The translations under genes and the position numbers were made by a program. Below, one piece after another: positions 16,754 through 25,614 of a DNA stretch of 64,000 nt. Each line of letters starts with the position of its first letter. Positions within the stretch are counted from its first letter, which is position 1. Source of the DNA: Achromobacter spanius (GTDB lineage: Bacteria; Pseudomonadota; Gammaproteobacteria; Burkholderiales; Burkholderiaceae_B); contig NZ_CP025030.1 in NCBI RefSeq assembly GCF_002812705.1, positions 6,200,001-6,264,000 on the forward strand. Reading direction: 5' to 3'. The notes under the pieces are model-generated. The model worked only from the letters and a program-made list of their open reading frames with translations, made no database searches and was not told where the DNA came from.

Positions 16754-18262
16754 ATGGAATTTAGCACACAGACCACTGCTTCCCTGCACCAGGTTCTAAC
16801 CGCCGCCCTGGCTGTCGGGGTGTACGCGGATGGCGTGTTGAGCCCCGCCGCGGACATCATCGACCGAGCTTCCAACGGCGCCGTACGCGCCGTGGTCAAG
16901 ACCGAGTTCCGCGGCCGCGCCGGCTCCACCCTGACGCTGCGCACGCTGCCCGGCGTAACCGCCCAGCGCGTCGTGCTGGTGGGTCTGGGCAAGCAGGAAG
17001 AATATTCGGCCCGCGTCCACGCCTCGGCCGAACAGGCTTTCGCCTCGGTCTGCGTGGCCGCCCAACTGACGGAAGGCGTGTCCACGCTGGCCGCCAACCC
17101 CATCGGCGACATCGCCATCATTGCCCGCGCCCGCAGCGCCGCCATTGCGGCCGGCGCCGCCACCTATCACTACGACGCCAGCTTCGGCAAACCTGACCGC
17201 GACGCCCGCCCCAAGCTCAAGAAGATCGTCCAGGTGGTCGAGCGCGCCGACGCGGCCCAGGCCCAGAAAGGCCTGCGCGAAGGCGCCGCCATTGCCAACG
17301 GCATGGAACTGACGCGCACGCTGGGCAATTTGCCCGGCAATATCTGCACGCCCACCTACCTGGGCGACACCGCCAAGCGCCTGGCGCGCGAATTCAAATC
17401 CCTGAAGGTTGAAGTGCTGGACCGCAAGCAGGTCGAGGCGCTGGGCATGGGTTCCTTCCTGTCGGTCGCGCGCGGTTCCGCCGAAGCGCTGCGCTTCATC
17501 GTGCTGCGCCACGCTGGCGCCAAGGCCGCCAAGAAAGGCGCGAAAGGCGCCCAGGGCCCGATCGTGCTGGTCGGCAAGGGCATCACCTTCGACGCCGGCG
17601 GCATCTCGCTCAAGCCCGCCGCCACCATGGACGAAATGAAGTACGACATGTGCGGCGCCGCCAGCGTGCTGGGTTCGTTCCGCGCCCTGGCCGAACTTGA
17701 GCTGCCGCTGGACGTGGTCGGCCTGATCCCCGCGTGCGAGAACCTGCCGAGCGGCACCGCCAACAAGCCCGGCGACGTCGTCACCAGCATGGCCGGCCTG
17801 ACCATCGAAATCCTGAACACCGACGCCGAGGGCCGCCTGGTCCTGTGCGACGCCCTGACCTACGCCGAACGCTTCAAGCCGTCGGCCGTGATCGACATCG
17901 CCACACTGACCGGCGCCTGCGTCGTGGCCCTGGGCCATGTCAACAGCGGCTTGTTCTCGAAAGACGACGCGCTGGCCGAGGCCTTGGCCACGGCCGGCCG
18001 CAAGTCGCTGGACACCGCGTGGCGCATGCCGATGGACGACGCCTACCAGGAACAACTGAAGTCCAACTTCGCCGACCTGGCCAACATCGGCGGCCCCCCG
18101 GCCGGCGCGGTGACGGCGGCGTGCTTCCTGTCGCGCTTCGCCAAGGCCTACCCGTGGGCTCACCTGGACATCGCCGGCACCGCCTGGCGCGGCGGCAAGG
18201 ACAAGGGTGCCACCGGCCGCCCCGTGCCCCTGCTGATGCAATATCTGCTGGACCAGGTTTGA
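16754..18262 (+). CDS. pepA: leucyl aminopeptidase (M17)
   Basis: 502 residues, normal for PepA. It is a cytoplasmic hexameric aminopeptidase with two metal ions. The family signature NTDAEGRLVLCDALTYAE lies near residue 355. The metal-binding lysine and aspartates are in GKGITFDAGGISLKP (about residues 274-288) and KYDMCGAA. In E. coli PepA also binds DNA; whether it does so here is not visible. It diverges from lptF and is followed 22 bp later by holC, the same order seen in many gamma- and betaproteobacteria. Confidence 0.95.
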   Translation: MEFSTQTTASLHQVLTAALAVGVYADGVLSPAADIIDRASNGAVRAVVKTEFRGRAGSTLTLRTLPGVTAQRVVLVGLGKQEEYSARVHASAEQAFASVCVAAQLTEGVSTLAANPIGDIAIIARARSAAIAAGAATYHYDASFGKPDRDARPKLKKIVQVVERADAAQAQKGLREGAAIANGMELTRTLGNLPGNICTPTYLGDTAKRLAREFKSLKVEVLDRKQVEALGMGSFLSVARGSAEALRFIVLRHAGAKAAKKGAKGAQGPIVLVGKGITFDAGGISLKPAATMDEMKYDMCGAASVLGSFRALAELELPLDVVGLIPACENLPSGTANKPGDVVTSMAGLTIEILNTDAEGRLVLCDALTYAERFKPSAVIDIATLTGACVVALGHVNSGLFSKDDALAEALATAGRKSLDTAWRMPMDDAYQEQLKSNFADLANIGGPPAGAVTAACFLSRFAKAYPWAHLDIAGTAWRGGKDKGATGRPVPLLMQYLLDQV

Positions 18263-18284
18263 AGCCTTTGCAACGGAACCGGGC

Positions 18285-18755
18285 ATGACGCGGATCGACT
18301 TCGCCTTCGGCGCGCCCGACCGCTTGCGCATGGCCTGCCAGGTCGTGCGCAAGCGCGTTCTGGCAGGGCAGCGGCTGGTGGTGTACTGTAAAGATGGTTC
18401 ACGGCTGGCCGCGTTTGACCGCATGCTCTGGGCCTTTGACGACACCTCGTTCGTGCCGCACGTGCTGGCCAACGACCCGCTGGCGCCCGAAACGCCGGTG
18501 GTGCTGACGGCGGGAGATCCCCAGCAAGCGGCCCAGGCCGCTCAACCCGCAGCGGGCGCGGATGCCGCCCCGCTGTGGCTGTTGAATCTGGACAACGATT
18601 GCCCGCCCGGCTTCGACACCTTTGAGCGCCTGCTTGAAATCGTGTCGGATGACCCGGATGACAAGCAAGCCGCTCGCCAGCGCTGGCGCGTCTACCAGAA
18701 TGCGGGCCACACGCCGCTCAGCCACGACCTCAGCCGCCAGCCCCCCGGGGGCTGA
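18285..18755 (+). CDS. holC: DNA polymerase III chi subunit
   Basis: 156 residues. The fold and motifs fit chi: IDFAFGAPDRLRMACQVVRKRV at the start, RLVVYCKDGSRLAAFDRMLWAFDDTSFVPH in the middle, and a C-terminal WRVYQNAGHTPLSHDL. Chi joins the clamp loader to single-stranded DNA-binding protein. It lies directly behind pepA, the conserved neighbourhood, and the two are probably cotranscribed. Confidence 0.9.
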   Translation: MTRIDFAFGAPDRLRMACQVVRKRVLAGQRLVVYCKDGSRLAAFDRMLWAFDDTSFVPHVLANDPLAPETPVVLTAGDPQQAAQAAQPAAGADAAPLWLLNLDNDCPPGFDTFERLLEIVSDDPDDKQAARQRWRVYQNAGHTPLSHDLSRQPPGG

Positions 18756-18818
18756 CCTGCCCCATCCATCCCGGCGGGCACCGTGCCCGCCGCGGTCTTT
18801 TGATATTTGGGAGCCCCC

Positions 18819-19235
18819 ATGCCCTCTCGCTCCAACGATACCGGCATCCCCACCCTGACCCAGCGGGCCGAACCGACGCTCTACGCGCCGCGCGCGCCCG
18901 AAGAGCCCGAAGATGCCGGCCCCCCCGTACTGACCGATCTGGCCGATGACGCCGCAGGCGGGGATGCCGACGAGGCGTTCCCCTTGCTGACCGACATCGC
19001 CGATGGGCGCGGCCAGGACTGGGACGTGGACGAAGCCCCGGCCGTGCGCGCGGGCACCACGCAAACCGCCGCCGCACTGCCCGACGCGTCGGTGTTGACC
19101 GCCCGGCTGCAAGCCGAGGTCGAACAACTGATGCGCCGGGCGCTGGCAGACGCCATCGAGCAGATTCAAATGCGCATGGACGCTGAATTACCGGGTATCG
19201 TTTCCCGGGTATTGAACGAGGTCCGCCCTGGGTAA
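18819..19235 (+). CDS. hypothetical acidic protein linked to holC
   Basis: 138 residues from the ATG at 18819 (MPSRSNDTGIPTLTQ), which follows GGGAG. The first half is acidic and holds three related short repeats (IPTLTQ, PPVLTDLADD and FPLLTDIADG). The second half (about residues 90-135) is a predicted amphipathic helix (ARLQAEVEQLMRRALADAIEQI). A similar gene with IPTLT-type repeats follows holC in other Burkholderiales (I believe DUF2486, from memory). No signal peptide or membrane segment is seen. Its function is unknown, and the position suggests only cotranscription with pepA-holC. Confidence 0.7.
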   Translation: MPSRSNDTGIPTLTQRAEPTLYAPRAPEEPEDAGPPVLTDLADDAAGGDADEAFPLLTDIADGRGQDWDVDEAPAVRAGTTQTAAALPDASVLTARLQAEVEQLMRRALADAIEQIQMRMDAELPGIVSRVLNEVRPG

Positions 19236-19354
19236 AAAGGGTGTCCGGCAGTGGGTCTAAATCTTCCAAAAACTGGATTCTTCAGGGAACTGTAAGGTAT
19301 CCTTCCCCTCTAAGCCTTCTAGGCAATTATTTTTGGCGCATACAGGAGTTCTCC

Positions 19355-20065
19355 ATGAACGAATATCGTCCGTCCCCTTTTAACCGTTCCGGCTCGGTCG
19401 CTGGCGCGCCGGGCGAGGTCGCGCGCAATCAGGTGCTGCGCAACACGTACTGGCTCTTGGCCCTCTCGCTGATTCCCACGGTGCTGGGCGCGGCGGTTGG
19501 CCTTTTCACCGGCATCAACCAGGTCATGGGCGCCAGCCCGGGCCTGTCGGCCATCGTGTTCCTGGTGGGCGCGTTCGGCATGATGTTCGCCATCGAGAAA
19601 AACAAGAACAACTCGATGGGCGTGGTGCTGCTGCTGGCCTTCACGTTCTTCATGGGCATCATGCTGTCGCGCCTGCTGGGCTTCGTGATGGGCTTCAGCA
19701 ACGGTTCGCAGCTTGTCATGACGGCGTTCGGCGGCACGGCGATCGTGTTCGGCACGATGGCCACGCTGGCCACCACCATCAAGCGCGACCTGTCCGGGAT
19801 GCAGAAATTCCTGTTCATCGGCGCGGTCGTGATCCTGGTTGCGGCGCTGGCCAACATCTTCCTGCAAATGCCCGCACTGATGCTGACCATCTCGGTCATG
19901 GCCATCCTGGTGTTCTCGGCGTTCATGCTGGTTGACCTGCAGCGCGTGGTCAATGGTGGTGAAACCAACTACGTGTCCGCCACCCTGGCCATCTACCTGG
20001 ACGTCTACAACGTCTTCTCGAACCTGCTGATGCTGCTGGGCATCTTCGGCGGCAACCGCGAGTAA
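19355..20065 (+). CDS. Bax inhibitor-1/YccA family membrane protein
   Basis: 236 residues from the ATG at 19355, with AGGAG 8 nt upstream. Seven hydrophobic helices fill residues 30-232, and the C-terminal helix contains paired acidic residues (FMLVDLQRVVNGGETN) as in BI-1 family members. E. coli YccA restrains the FtsH protease, and other bacterial BI-1 proteins act as pH-gated calcium leaks; which applies here is not decidable. It is a single gene ended by a good terminator. Confidence 0.88.
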   Translation: MNEYRPSPFNRSGSVAGAPGEVARNQVLRNTYWLLALSLIPTVLGAAVGLFTGINQVMGASPGLSAIVFLVGAFGMMFAIEKNKNNSMGVVLLLAFTFFMGIMLSRLLGFVMGFSNGSQLVMTAFGGTAIVFGTMATLATTIKRDLSGMQKFLFIGAVVILVAALANIFLQMPALMLTISVMAILVFSAFMLVDLQRVVNGGETNYVSATLAIYLDVYNVFSNLLMLLGIFGGNRE

Positions 20066-20089
20066 TCGCACGCCGCTAGTTCAGTACCG

Positions 20090-20118
20090 AAGGCCTACAT
20101 TCGCATGTAGGCCTTTTT
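20090..20118 (+). terminator. intrinsic terminator of the BI-1 family gene
   Basis: Stem AAGGCCTACAT/ATGTAGGCCTT with a TCGC loop and a T-run. It ends only 16 nt before the start of the next gene. Confidence 0.9.
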
Positions 20119-20133
20119 CTTTGGAGCGTTCCC

Positions 20134-21051
20134 ATGCACGATCGCCGCCGCTTCCTCCAGACCGCCGCCTGCGCCGCCCTGCTGGGACCCGCTGGCGCCG
20201 CCCAGGCCCTGAGCGCCAAGCAAGCCATGCTGAACCGCTCCATTCCGTCCACCAAGGAACAGATACCCGTCATTGGCCTGGGCACTGCCGACACCTTCAA
20301 CGCCTCGCCCAATGACGCGGCCGCCATGCAACCCTTGGCGCAGGTGCTGGACGCCTTCACGAAAGCCGGCGGCACCCTGATCGACACCGCCCCCAGCTAC
20401 GGCCAGGCCGAGGCGGTTGTGGGAGCGCTGCTGGCGCGCCAGGGCGGGAAGAGCAATCCGTATTTCCTGGCGACCAAGATCGGCGCGCGCGGCCACGATG
20501 CCGCCATGGAACAGATCCGCGAATCACAGAAGTACCTGGGCCGTGACAAACTGGACCTGATCCAGATCCACAACCTGATCGACACCCGCAATCAGCTGAG
20601 CTTGTTGCGCGACCTGAAGCAGCAAGGCGTGATCCGCTACGTCGGCATCACGCATTACCTGGACCATGCCCACGACGAACTGACTGAACTGGTCGAACGC
20701 GAAAAGCCCGATTTTCTTCAGATCAATCTGTCAGTGGGCGCGCGCAACGCCGAAAAGCGCCTGCTGCCGGCTTGCCAGGCCAACGGCGTCGCGGTGCTGA
20801 TCAACCGCCCCTTCCAGGACGGCGCGCTGTTCCGCCAGGTCAAGGGCCGCGCCCTGCCCGGTCTGGCTGCCGACATCGACTGCACCTCCTGGGCGCAGAT
20901 TTTCCTGAAATTCATCATCGGACACCCGGCCGTGACGGCCGTCATTCCCGCCACCTCCAAACCCGCGAACATGGCGGACAACGCACTGGCCGGATTCGGG
21001 CCACAACCCGACGCGGCACTGCGCGACCGCATCGCCGCCCTGCTGGCATAA
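20134..21051 (+). CDS. Tat-exported aldo/keto reductase
   Basis: 305 residues. The N-terminus has a twin-arginine signal (HDRRRFLQTAACAALLGPAGAAQA), so a folded enzyme should be moved to the periplasm. The AKR barrel follows. IDTAPSYGQAE holds the Asp and Tyr of the catalytic tetrad, FLATKIGARG holds the lysine, and DLIQIHN the histidine. HPAVTAVIPATSKPANM is the usual nucleotide-binding end. Periplasmic AKRs lack an obvious NADPH source, so the natural donor is unclear. The start lies just behind a terminator, and the next gene begins 3 bp after the stop, so the two form an operon. Confidence 0.85.
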   Translation: MHDRRRFLQTAACAALLGPAGAAQALSAKQAMLNRSIPSTKEQIPVIGLGTADTFNASPNDAAAMQPLAQVLDAFTKAGGTLIDTAPSYGQAEAVVGALLARQGGKSNPYFLATKIGARGHDAAMEQIRESQKYLGRDKLDLIQIHNLIDTRNQLSLLRDLKQQGVIRYVGITHYLDHAHDELTELVEREKPDFLQINLSVGARNAEKRLLPACQANGVAVLINRPFQDGALFRQVKGRALPGLAADIDCTSWAQIFLKFIIGHPAVTAVIPATSKPANMADNALAGFGPQPDAALRDRIAALLA

Positions 21052-21054
21052 GCC

Positions 21055-22347
21055 ATGGCCTCAGTCGGCCTTGGCTCCCTGCGTGGCCGCGCGGCGCGGG
21101 CATTGGGCATACACGAAGAAGAAATAGCGCCTGCCGCCTGCGGCTTCGCGTTTTTTTTCTTCCTGTTCTGCGGCTATTTCATGCTGCGCCCCATCCGCGA
21201 AACCATGGGCATCCAGGCGGGCGTGAACCAACTGCAATGGCTGTTCACCGCCACCTTCGTCGCCACCTTGGCCGTGGTGCCCCTGTTTGGCGTATTGTCC
21301 TCGCGCGTGCCGCGTTCAACGCTGCTGACCTGGGTCTACGGTCTATTTGCGCTGACCATGGCGGGCTTCGCTGTCCTGCTGTACCTGCAACCGGGCAGCA
21401 TCTGGGCCGCGCGCGCGTTCTATGTGTGGCTGTCGGTGTTCAATTTGTTCGTGGTTTCCATCGCCTGGAGCCTGATGGCCGACGTGTTCCGCATGGAGTC
21501 GGCCAAGCGCCTGTTCGCCTTGATTGCCGCCGGCGCCAGCGCGGGCGGGCTGTGCGGTCCGCTGTTGGGCGCGTTGCTGGCCGGCGCGCTTGGCCCGGCG
21601 GGCCTGTTGCTATTGTCCGCGCTGCTGCTCACGGCAACCTTGCCGCTCAAGCAATGGCTGTTGCGATGGCGCGCGGCCACGCGCACGGACGTCAGTCTGG
21701 AAGACATCAAGCACCCCATTGAAGGCAGCGTCCTGGCCGGCATTTCGCGAATTTTCCGATCACGCTACCTGCTGGGCATTTCGCTGCTGGTGGTACTGCT
21801 GGCCACGCTCAACACCTTTCTGTACATGGAACAGGCGCGACTCGTCGCCGATACGTTTCCCGACACGGCGCAGCGCATCCGCGTCTTCAGCGCGCTGGAC
21901 TTCACCGTGCAGACACTGGCGCTGTTGTCGCAAGTGTTCATTACGGGCCGCGTGGCAGCGCGCCTGGGGCTGCGCTTCCTGTTGACCGCGGTGCCGTTGG
22001 CCGTGGGGGTGTCGTTCCTGGCGTTGGCCGCGTTTCCGGTCTTTGGCGTGTTGGCGGCCGCGATGATCTTGCGCCGGGCCGGCGAATACGCCCTGATCAG
22101 GCCGGGCCGCGAAATGCTGTTTACAGCGGTCCCGCCGGAAGACAAGTACAAGACCAAGAGCGTCATCGACACCGTGGTCTACCGTGGCGGAGACGCCGCT
22201 AGCGGCTGGGTCAAGGCGGGGGTGGACATGCTGGGCCATGGCGTGGCGCTGATCGCGCTATTGGGCGCGGCCGTGGCGCTGGGCGCCGCCGCCGTGGGCT
22301 ACGCATTAGGGAGACAGGCCGACGCCAGAAAGCCCGACAACCATTAG
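21055..22347 (+). CDS. MFS-type transporter resembling NTP/NDP exchangers
   Basis: 430 residues with twelve hydrophobic helices. Features such as FLFCGYFMLRPIRETMGI in helix 1, the loop SSRVPRSTLL and KTKSVIDTVVYRGGD near residue 365 are those of the bacterial relatives of ATP/ADP translocases (Tlc-like). Free-living bacteria carry such proteins without known nucleotide import, so the substrate is open. It starts 3 bp after the aldo/keto reductase stop and shares its transcript. Confidence 0.75.
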   Translation: MASVGLGSLRGRAARALGIHEEEIAPAACGFAFFFFLFCGYFMLRPIRETMGIQAGVNQLQWLFTATFVATLAVVPLFGVLSSRVPRSTLLTWVYGLFALTMAGFAVLLYLQPGSIWAARAFYVWLSVFNLFVVSIAWSLMADVFRMESAKRLFALIAAGASAGGLCGPLLGALLAGALGPAGLLLLSALLLTATLPLKQWLLRWRAATRTDVSLEDIKHPIEGSVLAGISRIFRSRYLLGISLLVVLLATLNTFLYMEQARLVADTFPDTAQRIRVFSALDFTVQTLALLSQVFITGRVAARLGLRFLLTAVPLAVGVSFLALAAFPVFGVLAAAMILRRAGEYALIRPGREMLFTAVPPEDKYKTKSVIDTVVYRGGDAASGWVKAGVDMLGHGVALIALLGAAVALGAAAVGYALGRQADARKPDNH

Positions 22348-22437
22348 CTTTTTCCAAACAAGCATCTTAGTAAACCAAACGGATCTCGCGGGCGGCCGCC
22401 GCACAATGGCGCAGCTCTCAACGCCTGGGGAATCGTC

Positions 22438-23394
22438 ATGAAACGCTCTGCCTGCCTTGCCGCCGTGCTGCTTTGCCTTAGCGCCACGTCCGCGCACGCC
22501 GCCTATCCCGAAAGGGCCATCACCTTGATCGTGCCTGCGGCCGCGGGCGGCAACGCGGACATCACCGCGCGCCTGATCGGCCAGGAGATGAGCCGTCAGC
22601 TTGGTCAGCCCGTCGTGGTGGAAAACCGCGTGGGGGCCGGTGGCCGCATCGGCACCCAGGCAGTGGTGCGTGCCCCGGCCGACGGCTACACCATCGGCTA
22701 TGCCCACGTTGGCACGCTGGTGCTGCACCGGTTTCTGTTCAAACAACAACTCTACGATCTGGACCGTGACGTGACGCCGATCGGCCTGGTGGCCGAAACC
22801 CCGAACGTCATCGTGGTGAACGCGGCCTCGCCCTATCGCGACCTGAAGAACTTCATCGAGGCCAGCCGCGCCCAGCCCGACCGCCTGACGATGACGTCGG
22901 CGGACCCGGGCACGACCAGCGAGGTGGGGGTGAAGCTCTTCATTGCCCAGACCGGCGCGGCCGTGCGCCAGATTCCCTACAAGGCAACGGCCGCGCAGCT
23001 CTCCGACCTGCTTGGCGGCCACGTGGACGCCATGATGGAAAACCTGCCCCCGTTGATCGGCAATTTGAAGGACGGCCGCCTGCGCGCGCTGGCCGTCACG
23101 ACGCGGTCCCGTGCCGCGTCCAATCCCGATGTGCCGACGGTGGCCGAACAGGGCTACCCCAACTATGAGCAGTCCGCCTGGAGTGCACTGATCGCCCCGG
23201 CCGGTACGCCGCCTGCCGTCATCGACCGCCTGAATGCCGCGATGAACCAGGCGCTGCGATCGGAAAATGTCGCAAAAGAACTGCGCAGCCGTTCCCAGGC
23301 GCCGCTGGGCGGCACCCCGCAAGACGTACAAACCCAAATTCGCAAGGAACTGCCCAAATGGGAAAACATCATCAAGGCCGCCACGCTGGATTAA
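22438..23394 (+). CDS. tripartite tricarboxylate (Bug-type) periplasmic receptor
   Basis: 318 residues. A signal peptide (MKRSACLAAVLLCLSATSAHA) is followed by YPERAITLIVPAAAGGNADITAR, the standard Bug/TctC opening. The second signature GTTSEVGVKLF lies near residue 160. Such receptors bind carboxylates or amino acids and are greatly expanded in Bordetella and Achromobacter. No TctA/TctB membrane genes are near, so it is an orphan receptor. It heads a probable operon with a deacylase and a PLP enzyme. Its stop codon overlaps an ATG that opens a tiny repeat-encoded frame. Confidence 0.9.
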   Translation: MKRSACLAAVLLCLSATSAHAAYPERAITLIVPAAAGGNADITARLIGQEMSRQLGQPVVVENRVGAGGRIGTQAVVRAPADGYTIGYAHVGTLVLHRFLFKQQLYDLDRDVTPIGLVAETPNVIVVNAASPYRDLKNFIEASRAQPDRLTMTSADPGTTSEVGVKLFIAQTGAAVRQIPYKATAAQLSDLLGGHVDAMMENLPPLIGNLKDGRLRALAVTTRSRAASNPDVPTVAEQGYPNYEQSAWSALIAPAGTPPAVIDRLNAAMNQALRSENVAKELRSRSQAPLGGTPQDVQTQIRKELPKWENIIKAATLD

Positions 23395-23528
23395 TGCCCA
23401 TGGGTAGTCCTGCGGCAGGCGATCCTGCGGCAGGCGGACCTGCGGCAGGCGGACCTGCGGCGGGCGGACCCGCGGCAGGCGGACCTTCCGCAGATACCTC
23501 GGCGGGAGGCGCCACATGGTTCAGGTAA
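23394..23528 (+). other. possible 44-residue leader peptide of PAAGG repeats
   Basis: The ATG overlaps the receptor stop (TAATG). The frame reads MPMGS, then five near-identical five-residue units (PAAGD/PAAGG), then PSADTSAGGATWFR. It stops 10 bp inside the next gene. It could couple translation of the two genes, or could simply be a chance reading of the tandem repeat. No ribosome site is evident. Confidence 0.25.
23409..23483 (+). repeat. 15-bp tandem repeat, five copies
   Basis: Unit CCTGCGGCAGGCGGA, with one or two differences in copies 1, 4 and 5. It fills most of the gap between the receptor and deacylase genes. The unit length keeps any reading frame, so copy-number change would alter spacing but not frame. 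Confidence 0.9.
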
Positions 23529-24496
23529 GCCGCGAAGACTTCTCTGTCGCCGCCGCGACCAACGAATCGGCCTATCGCCGCATCACCATCCCCATGTTGC
23601 GAATCGACGCCGGACCCGGCCCCGCCGTTGCCTTGATTGCCGGCGTGCATGGCGACGAATGGGAAGGCCAGGCGGCCATCCTGGATCTGTGGCATCACCT
23701 GCCCAACGTCCTGCAACGCGGCACGGTCTATCTGCTGCCCGCCGTCAACGCGGAGGCCTCGCTGGCCGGTACACGGTTGTCTCCCGCCGATGGCGGCAAC
23801 CTGAACCGCGCCTTCCTGGGCACCCCGGCGCGCGGCTATACCGAAAGCGTCGCGGCCGCGCTCGAAGCGCGTTTGCTGCCGCGCGTGCAGGCCATGGTCG
23901 ACGTGCACAGCGGTGGCGCGTCCCTGCGCTATCTGCCGTCATCCGTGATCACGCGCTACGGCAACGACGCCTACGACGAGCGCCTGCCCGCCCTGGCGCG
24001 CGCGTTCGGTCTGCCGCATTGCGTGTTCTTTCGCGGCAATGAAGCGGGCTCCATGCCGGCCGTGGCCAGCCGCCACGGCGTATTGCGCCTTAGCGCCGAG
24101 ATCGGCGGCGGCAGGGAAACCCACGCTGCCCTGGTCCAGCGCTGCCGTGACGGGCTGCTCGGTTGCCTGGGCGAATTGGGCCTGCTGCCCGGCCACCCAA
24201 GCCCCCGCAACCCGGACGTCAAGCTTTATGACCTGGACGCCCCCGCTGCGACGTTGCGCGCAAGCGAATCCGGCGTGTTCGTGCCCGGCATCGAACTGGG
24301 GCAGTCAGTCACGGCGGGCCAGCAGATTGGCCGCTTGATCGAACCCGCCCGTCCGGACATTCCCATGCGCCCCTTGCACAGCTCCCAAGCAGGCACGGTC
24401 GTGTGCCTGCGCGCCATTGCCCGCAGCGACGACGGCGACTGCCTGCTGCAAGTTGCGCCCGCCCTTCCCCTTGAATCCCTCGTGTCGAAATACTGA
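23516..24496 (+). CDS. AstE/AspA-type zinc deacylase, DoeB-like
   Basis: 326 residues from the ATG at 23516. No start codon exists further upstream before an in-frame stop, and GGGAGG lies just ahead. It belongs to the succinylglutamate desuccinylase/aspartoacylase group of M14 zinc hydrolases. The zinc ligands are in AGVHGDEWEGQ (His and Glu, about residues 46-49) and DVHSGG (His, about 131). SAEIGGGRETH gives the late catalytic Glu region. The layout TRLSPADGGNLNRAF resembles N-acetyl-diaminobutyrate deacetylase (DoeB) of ectoine breakdown, but no ectoine hydrolase gene is nearby. It likely removes an acyl group from an N-acylated amino acid. Confidence 0.82.
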   Translation: MVQVSREDFSVAAATNESAYRRITIPMLRIDAGPGPAVALIAGVHGDEWEGQAAILDLWHHLPNVLQRGTVYLLPAVNAEASLAGTRLSPADGGNLNRAFLGTPARGYTESVAAALEARLLPRVQAMVDVHSGGASLRYLPSSVITRYGNDAYDERLPALARAFGLPHCVFFRGNEAGSMPAVASRHGVLRLSAEIGGGRETHAALVQRCRDGLLGCLGELGLLPGHPSPRNPDVKLYDLDAPAATLRASESGVFVPGIELGQSVTAGQQIGRLIEPARPDIPMRPLHSSQAGTVVCLRAIARSDDGDCLLQVAPALPLESLVSKY

Positions 24497-24498
24497 CC

Positions 24499-25599
24499 AT
24501 GCAGATGAACCCAAGATTGTCCGGCCTGCGTTGTATCCGCTGTGCAAGCCTGTGGCCGCCCGGCGACTATCCCGAAGGCTGCCCCCATTGTCTGGCGGCC
24601 GGCCACCCCGCCACGCTGGAATGCTGCTACGACTCGCCCGGCGACACCCCCGCCATACCCTTGCCGATCCTGGCCCCGATCACGCTGGGTGAAGGCGACA
24701 CGCCTTGCCTGGAAGCGTCGGACCTGGCCCAGGCCGAAGGCATCGGCCAGCTTTGGCTGAAATGTGAAGGCGCCAACCCCACCGGTAGCCACAAGGACCG
24801 CATGGCGGCCCAATTGGTATCGCGGGCAAGGCTGGCCGGCGCAATCCGCGTGGCGGCGGCCTCCAGCGGCAATGCCGGCGTCTCGATCGCCGCCTACTGC
24901 GCCGCCGCCGGCTTGCAGGCCGATATCGCCATCACGCGCAACTGCCCGCCCTTGCAGCGCGAAGCCATGGAACGCTTCGGCGCCAAGCTCAGCGCCTTCG
25001 AAGACAGCCTGGCCCGTTGGCCTTACGTGGAAGACCTGTGCCGCAACCACGGCGCTTTCGCGGGCACCAACTATTTGAATCCACCCGTCGGCACACACCC
25101 TTACGGCGTCGAGGGCTACAAGCCCATTGCCGCCGAGATCCTGGACCGTTGCGGCGCGCCGACCGACATCATCGTGCCCACCGCGCGCGGCGATCTGCTT
25201 TGGGGAATCTTGCTGGGGTGGCAGTATCTGATGCAAATCGGCCGTATCCAGCGCCTGCCCCGCCTGCACGCCGTCGAGCCCTATGCGCGCCTGTCGCAAG
25301 CTCAAGCCACTGGGGACGCGCGCGGCTTGTGGGACGCGCCAACGAACCAATACTCCATTGCGGGCGGCACCTGCACGCTACAGTCGCTGGAGGCTTTGTC
25401 GCGCTCAGGTGGCACGCCGGTGGAAGTATCCGATTCGGCCGCCGCGCAGGCGCAGCAACGGCTGGAACGCAGGGGGATCAGCACCGAGCTGTCTTCGGCC
25501 GCCGCGCTGGTGGCAGTGGCCCGCCTGCGGCGGTCGGACATATTGGATGCCGAATCATCGGTAGTGCTGATGCTGACCTCGGACGGGCGCCGCGGCTGA
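24499..25599 (+). CDS. threonine synthase-like PLP-dependent enzyme
   Basis: 366 residues. An N-terminal zinc-ribbon-like stretch (CIRCASLW...CPHC, residues 12-32) precedes a fold-type II PLP domain. The cofactor lysine is in NPTGSHKDRM (about residue 97), and SSGNAGVSIAAYCA holds the glycine-rich phosphate region. This layout is shared with threonine synthases and with beta-eliminating amino-acid enzymes. The canonical thrC would sit elsewhere, so a catabolic role with the preceding deacylase is likely. It starts 2 bp after the deacylase stop and is coupled to it. The 3' end converges on a LysR gene 15 bp away. Confidence 0.78.
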   Translation: MQMNPRLSGLRCIRCASLWPPGDYPEGCPHCLAAGHPATLECCYDSPGDTPAIPLPILAPITLGEGDTPCLEASDLAQAEGIGQLWLKCEGANPTGSHKDRMAAQLVSRARLAGAIRVAAASSGNAGVSIAAYCAAAGLQADIAITRNCPPLQREAMERFGAKLSAFEDSLARWPYVEDLCRNHGAFAGTNYLNPPVGTHPYGVEGYKPIAAEILDRCGAPTDIIVPTARGDLLWGILLGWQYLMQIGRIQRLPRLHAVEPYARLSQAQATGDARGLWDAPTNQYSIAGGTCTLQSLEALSRSGGTPVEVSDSAAAQAQQRLERRGISTELSSAAALVAVARLRRSDILDAESSVVLMLTSDGRRG

Positions 25600-25614
25600 A
25601 CGGGTCTTGCAGCC

